Assembly: GCA_933822405.4 (NCBI GenBank)
Contig: CAKOGP040001936.1
Span: 62,001-126,000 of the forward strand
Direction: 5' to 3'
From: Cylindrotheca closterium
Taxonomy: Eukaryota > Bacillariophyta > Bacillariophyceae > Bacillariales > Bacillariaceae
DNA: 64,000 bases
The notes beneath the pieces were generated by a model. The model ran no database searches and was not told the DNA's origin. It saw only the letters and a list, made by a program, of their open reading frames with translations. Position numbers and translations under genes: made by a program. Below, piece by piece: positions 59,411-64,000 of this stretch (position 1 is the first letter of the stretch; each line of letters starts with the position of its first letter).

Positions 59411-59574
59411 CGTGATTCTATAATGAAAGTCCTCATTTTAATGGATCTGGAGTCTGGGCCGAACCTGACAGTTGAGCTTCTATCAAAATTTGCAGGATAC
59501 CGTGGTCAGCTCAATTGGCGGTTGCATCTCTCTGAGCAGATTTCATCTTTCGTGATGGGACTGACGTTGAATCA

Positions 59575-59650
59575 CTATCTAAGATAGCCTACTGCCGTCC
59601 TCCGTGTGTGTGTTCGTAGTATTTTGTCTTGGCGTGTAGCTGGACCCTCC
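59575..59650. repeat. Possible fragment of a terminal-repeat start
   Basis: CTATCTAAGATAGCCTACTG resembles the start of the element repeats (CTATCGAAGATAGCCAACTG) and is followed by TTGTCTTGGCGTGTAGCTGG. It may be a decayed end of another related element. The rest of the gap to 59770 has no gene. Confidence 0.35.
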
Positions 59651-59767
59651 GCAACTCGTCCGTCCTTCGTCGTTTTAAGGGGGATTTTGCGTATTGAATT
59701 TACGGGGAGCGAATACATGATTCTTTAGGGGGAGTTGTTTAAAAGGGGGCATTACGGTTTTCCAAAA

Positions 59768-60008
59768 AATATTTTGTCGTGTTTCAAATTGATTTGTCGT
59801 GTTTCATTCGAGTTTGTCGTCTTTCGAATTGGTTTGTCGTCTTTCGAATTGGTTTGTCGTCTTTCGAAAAATCTTGTCGTCTTTCGAAATTTCTTGTCGT
59901 CTTTCAAAAAATCTTATCGTCTTTCGAAATTTCTTGTCGTCTTTCGAAATTTCTTGTCGTCTTTCAAAAAATCTTGTCGTCTTTCGAAAAATCTTGTCGT
60001 CTTTATTT
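59768..60008. repeat. 20-bp tandem repeat array 1
   Basis: About 12 copies of a 20-bp unit with the core TTGTCGTCTTTCGAAA/TT. The core TTGTCGT-TTTC is almost fixed and the last 6-7 bases vary. Because 20 is not a multiple of 3, the array stays open in several frames and produces long false ORFs. The same unit makes up array 2 at 61430-61680. Confidence 0.85.
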
Positions 60009-61429
60009 CAGCTTGAAGTTGTCGGATGGAAATACATATGCAGCATGCTCGCCTATCTCTCATGATCTTATCATCGGACGAAGATCCGCCCATGAACCAC
60101 ATCCTCACTCCATCGGAGATGACGAATATCACGGCCTTTCTCCATTGGGGATACGTGTGGAAGGGAATCAAATGTGCGAAGGGGAAAGGCGAATGTCTTC
60201 CACTTCAAGCACCGACCTGCAACTAAGCAACATTGCAGACACCAAGATCAAAGAAGGAGACGAAGATCTCAAGTACTTCTTAATGGGGCTTTACTGTCTT
60301 CGAAAAGTAGTTTTTTGGTCAACGATCAAAACATGGGAAACGATCAAAAAGATTCAAGACGTGATTTTGTTTGGGAAGAAACTGTTCAGAAAGGTATGAG
60401 TTGGGTGCTGTCGACGGATGGTAGTCACCGTTGGATCGATCAATGAGCCTTCTCATTCGGACTGCAGTCAAGATCCCCGATACTACCTTCATAGATACAA
60501 TAATAAGCCACTGGTTTGGAATTTCGGTAGTGGACAATCGGCAATTGTGGATGCGTGGTCCCATTCCATTCAAGAGCAGTCTTCGCCACTCTATAATATT
60601 CTGACTGAAGATGCTGTAGATAGATGTAAAGACAATAAATAAGAGTTCTAGACCAGCAAAAGACCAGCGTATTATACATATATCCTACCATCCCTGCTAC
60701 TTCACACAACATGTGATACAAATCTCAACAGACAGATATAAAATGTTCTTTGAAAAGCATTTCTTTCAAAATTCTGCTCGATGATGCATTTCCTTTGACA
60801 TGTCATCTAAACTGATTGTGACACTCGTCGAACCAGTTGAGGCGCCAGTAGCCCGATCATAGTTGGAGACAACCGTATCTGGGTTGTAGTAGAACTCAAA
60901 CTTGAGAACGGGAAGCTTGGCAATAAGAATATTGCGAGAAGTCGGATCATGGAGCTTGATAATAATCCAAATCCTGTTTATTGTTGGATTCGAGTTTAGT
61001 AACAATTGTCGTCACATCTCCAAATGGAATCCTTTGTGCCTTTCAATGATGCCACTTGATATTAGGCTCCTTCCCGCCTGGAGCCAATGTTTCACCGGGT
61101 CCTCCAAAAAAGGCATGTTGTCGCCTTCCTTCATGACCTTGACGTAGCGATAGTTCTCGCACATGAGCGTATTTTCCTGGTTTTTCTGCCGTCCGTCGCT
61201 TCTACTTTGGACCATGAACAAGTTTGGGCGGGCGTGATGAATTTTGTGAGGACTTCACCAACGTAGCTTTCTCTTTGTAGCCATGATGATGATGATGATG
61301 AAAGGGTCATGAGCTGCATCTTGTGGGTGAGTCGAAGACGGATTTCGAACCAAAGAGTTGGCCTACGGTCCTTTTTCGTCAATTGACACATCAGTGATGA
61401 TGAGTTCGAGGTCGGTTTGTTGTCGTCGT
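60009..61429. other. Segment between the two 20-bp arrays; possible gene remnant
   Basis: No recognised gene. On the minus strand a frame is open from about 61221 to 60766 except for one TGA near 61012 (EDPVKHWLQAG ... then LKFEFYYNPDTVVSNYDRA). It could be a decayed coding segment. On the plus strand the frame after array 1 (60010-60399) is open but has no motif. A GAT/TGA triplet run lies at about 61283-61300. Confidence 0.3.
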
Positions 61430-61682
61430 CTTTTGAATTGATTTGTCGTCTTTCGAATTGATTTGTCGTCTTTCGAAATTGATTTGTCGTCTTTCGAATT
61501 GATTTGTCGTGTTTCATTCGAGTTTGTCGTGTTTCATTCAAGTTTGTCGTATTTCAACTTGATTTGTCGTGTCTCATTCGAGTTTGTCGTCTTTCGAATT
61601 GGTTTGTCGTCTTTCAAATTCTGTTGTCGCGTTTCGGAATCTGTTGTCGTGTTTCGAACTGGTTTGTCGTGTTTCGATTCGA
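61430..61682. repeat. 20-bp tandem repeat array 2
   Basis: About 12 copies of the 20-bp unit of array 1, same orientation, more diverged (cores TTGTCGTCTTTCGAATTG, TTGTCGTGTTTCATTCGA). It ends about 50 bp before the divergent solo terminal repeat. Confidence 0.85.
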
Positions 61683-61726
61683 CCCAAAAGTAGAACTTGG
61701 GGCCCCTAAATTTGACTGCAAAACAT

Positions 61727-62147
61727 AATGGGGGAAGACTAGAGAACAGTGCTTCCCCCCGTTTAAATTGGACGACAGACAGACGAGTTGCTGAGGGTCC
61801 TGGTGGGTTGTGGTGTGAAGCGGGTCGAACTGATCGAGTAATAGACTCGATTCGTTCGACCAATCTCAGAAATCCCGTGTGCGGTATTACTGAGATCTGC
61901 TTTCCTACAAGGCACCGCCGATATGGTACAATGGAGGCGGTGCCCAACAGGGCGGGTGAGGTTTGGGAGAGAAAAATTGAATTACCACGACACAAGTGGG
62001 TGAATTCAATCTCAGTCGATAAACTGGGCATCATTGCCTGGGCGCATCGACAACAACTTTTGACGGTCGAAGGCCGTTCGGCCTTTGTCCGTCTGTACCA
62101 CAATGTAGTCAAAGAAATCGAACAGTGTGCCTGCGGTCTACGTTGGA
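61727..62147. repeat. Divergent solo terminal repeat of a DIRS/PAT-like element
   Basis: Related to the repeats at 9221 and 44797 through short blocks in the same order: CTGGTGGGTTGTGGTGTGAAGC (in part), GCCCAACAGGG, CGATAAACTG, a GACGGTCGAAGGCCG hairpin and a final TCTACGTTGGA. The hairpin GGCACCGCC (61911-61919) / GGCGGTGCC (61936-61944) lies where the other copies have different stem bases. GGTCGAAC...GTTCGACC and GGGGGAAG...CTTCCCCC also form stems. Bases differ greatly; spacing and pairing are kept. Confidence 0.75.
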
Positions 62148-62378
62148 ATATTATATTTCATATAAAAGATTTTCCGCCACGCTACTAGTAAATTTTGTCC
62201 GTGGAGGGTTCGTGAAGGTTTCGTGAAGAGTTGGTGAAATTAAAATTCCTCCCGTCATTGTTTTTGGTTTTCGCAAGGCACCCATCACACAAGCGGACTA
62301 CCATCCCACCAACGCGCAAACAAGCGGACTACCTCCCCACTACTAGCCCCCTTTGCACTTCCACAGTATTTTGGTGAG

Positions 62379-63921
62379 ATGAAAAAGCTCCGAGGAACGA
62401 TTCTAAGAAAAGATCCCTCCAAAGGATTCCCCACCAACCTCAACAAGAAGAAGCAGCACAAAATAACCACAAAAGAGCAACATAAACAAAGTCTTCTAAG
62501 AATTGAAGAGGTAACAGCAGATTTATGTCGCAGGCGTGGTACCTCAACCGATCCCAAGCCAATTACACAAGGCCAAGACACGGGTCAGAGTTCTGTGAGT
62601 TGCAAAGATTCAACCCTCCAACGCTACATGTCTGATTGGAAATCGTTCCTGAAGTTTCTCATCCTCATAGAGGACTACGAATCAGCCATACTGCTCCACC
62701 AGGTCAAGTGTCCAGCAGAACCCCCACCAGTGCCCTTGTGAGCGCTGTGGCCTATATCAGATACCACTCACTAGTCCCAGGGACAATTATCAACAAGCTA
62801 GGATTTGAAGAGCCTTTCACATATGGCCCAAACCACACAGTGCTCAAAGCCATTGGCGGCTGGACCAGCCAAAGCACTGTGGGTCTCTTTGCCACTTCTT
62901 TATCAAGGCTCCACAACTATTATGACACAACCAAAGGCGAATACATGGAGCAATGCGCAGGTTGCCAAAGCTTACCTATTGAGCAAATCCGACAAGGACA
63001 TACATGCAATCTTCATTCAGGTCATAATCGGTATTGGAGGTGTGGCAACGTGGCTAAAAGCAAAAAATTCCTTGATAATATTATCCAGTGCAAGAAATAT
63101 GCCCAAGACGAAAACCACCACCGTTACACCATCGGTTTCCTCCCAGCCGAACTTCGGAACATCAGAGATCACCTCATTGCCCAGAACTCCCTTCCTCATC
63201 TAATGCTTTGGACAATGATGATCCTGGCTTCCAGAATGTACCTCCGTGTGGAGGAGGTGCGATCACTCAAGGTTGAAGACTTTCTGTGGAAATACTTTGT
63301 CATCCGCAACAACAAAGTAACCTCCCTCATGGTGAAGGTTAAGGGCAAAAGGGACAAGGGACCTGTCAACCTTCTCATTTGAGATGACGATGAGTGTCCA
63401 GAACTATCTGCTGTCCGCCCCTTGCTGCTATATATATGGCCATCTCTGGTAGGAAGAGCGGTTATCTCTTCCCCCAACTTGAACAGATCAAGGATGAATC
63501 CCCCACCGAAAAATACCCATACGCCAACATGCTCAGCGACATGGCGATTTTATACATAGACATCCTCGGTAAACTGCTGGTAAATGAAGATGGAACAACA
63601 ATGTCATTTGGGACCCATTCCTTGAGGAAGACTGCATACTTGTTGGCATACTGGATGATAAAGACAAATCCCCTTGGTTTGCAGAGTCGAATCGAAGCAC
63701 ACCATGTTCTGCCCGTTGAGGAAACAGCATCCATGTACAATGACGCTAGGCACAAGAGCACCAAAATGAGTCAGATCTAACTTCAGGAAGCTCCAGCCTT
63801 ATTTCAGTTGAATCTCTCAAGTGAGAACCCATTACCAAACAAGGCCGGTCCGTACCTACCCATCTATGTCAACTTCCCAGATTCAGTATTGGCGGTGATA
63901 GACTCCACAGGTCTGTCCTGA
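62379..63921 (+). pseudogene. Broken Crypton-like tyrosine recombinase
   Basis: Three overlapping frames together cover one protein. Frame A (62379-62741) has a basic N-terminus and a helical segment STLQRYMSDWKSFLKFL. Frame B (to 63382) continues VSAVAYIRYHSL and carries a Cys/His cluster (CAGC, HTC, RYWRCGN). It then has the recombinase N-part LASRMYLRVEEVRSLKVEDF with the conserved Arg. A TGA stops it at 63380, but the frame goes on sensibly (DDDECPEL). Frame C (63394-63780) has KSGYLFPQ and the HxxR box GTHSLRKTAYLLAYW, then SMYNDA for the Tyr. After its TAA the frame stays open to 63919. So there are at least two frameshifts and two stops. The layout matches Cryptons, DNA elements with only a tyrosine recombinase. 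Two copies of CAAGCGGACTACC lie at about 62290-62333, upstream. Confidence 0.75.
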
Positions 63922-64000
63922 GGACACAATAAAAAGACCTTGCCAGAAGTGGCAGAATGGTATGTTCACACCATATTGAAAATACCAATTCACTGTAATT

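Noticed and set aside
59779..60399. ORF of 206 residues rich in SCRLSKFLVVF-type repeats
   Set aside because: It is the translation of the 20-bp tandem array. The array is open in several frames because its unit is not a multiple of three.
61012..61014. TGA read as selenocysteine
   Set aside because: No homologue, no Cys/redox context and no visible SECIS-like structure. A decayed frame is simpler.
59768..61682. CRISPR-like repeat arrays
   Set aside because: The 20-bp repeats are directly tandem with no unique spacers, no cas genes are near, and the DNA is eukaryotic.

Overview
The window looks like nuclear DNA of a photosynthetic stramenopile, most probably a pennate diatom. Several predicted proteins start with a signal peptide followed by a diatom-type F/W-containing cleavage motif (genes at 3853-5757, 25651-26628, 36581-37394), and two of these carry a second, twin-arginine-like signal for the thylakoid lumen. 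Introns are few and short (nine inferred, 69-94 nt, GT-AG). The gene set is eukaryotic housekeeping (NVL, dynactin p50, DDX31/Dbp7, SNRNP27, sterol C5-desaturase) mixed with diatom-style Pro/Thr-rich membrane proteins. No rRNA, tRNA, CRISPR array or bacterial operon was seen.

1-44.3 kb is a normal gene-dense region with short intergenic gaps. In order: a proteasome-alpha-like protein with an N-terminal signal sequence; the AAA ATPase NVL; a thylakoid-lumen histidine-phosphatase-like protein that lacks its catalytic residues; FabI; dynamitin; a zinc-ribbon protein; a large acidic protein; an LYR protein (ETFRF1-like); a methyltransferase with zinc knuckles; several unassigned proteins; a membrane PDZ protein; an HD-domain protein; a single-pass membrane kinase; an ABHD11-like hydrolase; DDX31; a CXXC zinc-finger protein; a CSRNP-like Cys-rich protein; a lumenal helical protein; a TPR-Aha1 fusion; a phytol/dolichol-kinase-like enzyme; an LtrA-family membrane protein; SNRNP27; and a sterol C5-desaturase. 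A solitary 407-bp terminal repeat of a mobile element lies at 9221-9627.

44.8-53.3 kb is a complete tyrosine-recombinase retrotransposon of the DIRS/PAT type on the minus strand: gag-like, RT-RNase H and tyrosine recombinase ORFs, all open. Its ends are split direct repeats (A1 - ORFs - B1 - A2 - hairpin - B2). The duplicated repeat parts look identical to each other, which suggests a very recent insertion. The repeats are built from hairpins whose stems are kept while their bases change between copies.

53.4-59.4 kb holds three genes for related single-pass membrane proteins (signal peptide, Pro/Thr-rich stalk, SEA-like ectodomain, membrane segment, acidic tail). 59.4-64 kb is repeat-rich and decayed: two arrays of one 20-bp repeat, a divergent solo terminal repeat, and a broken Crypton-like tyrosine recombinase. 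The right part of the window is thus a mobile-element landing zone next to a family of surface-protein genes.
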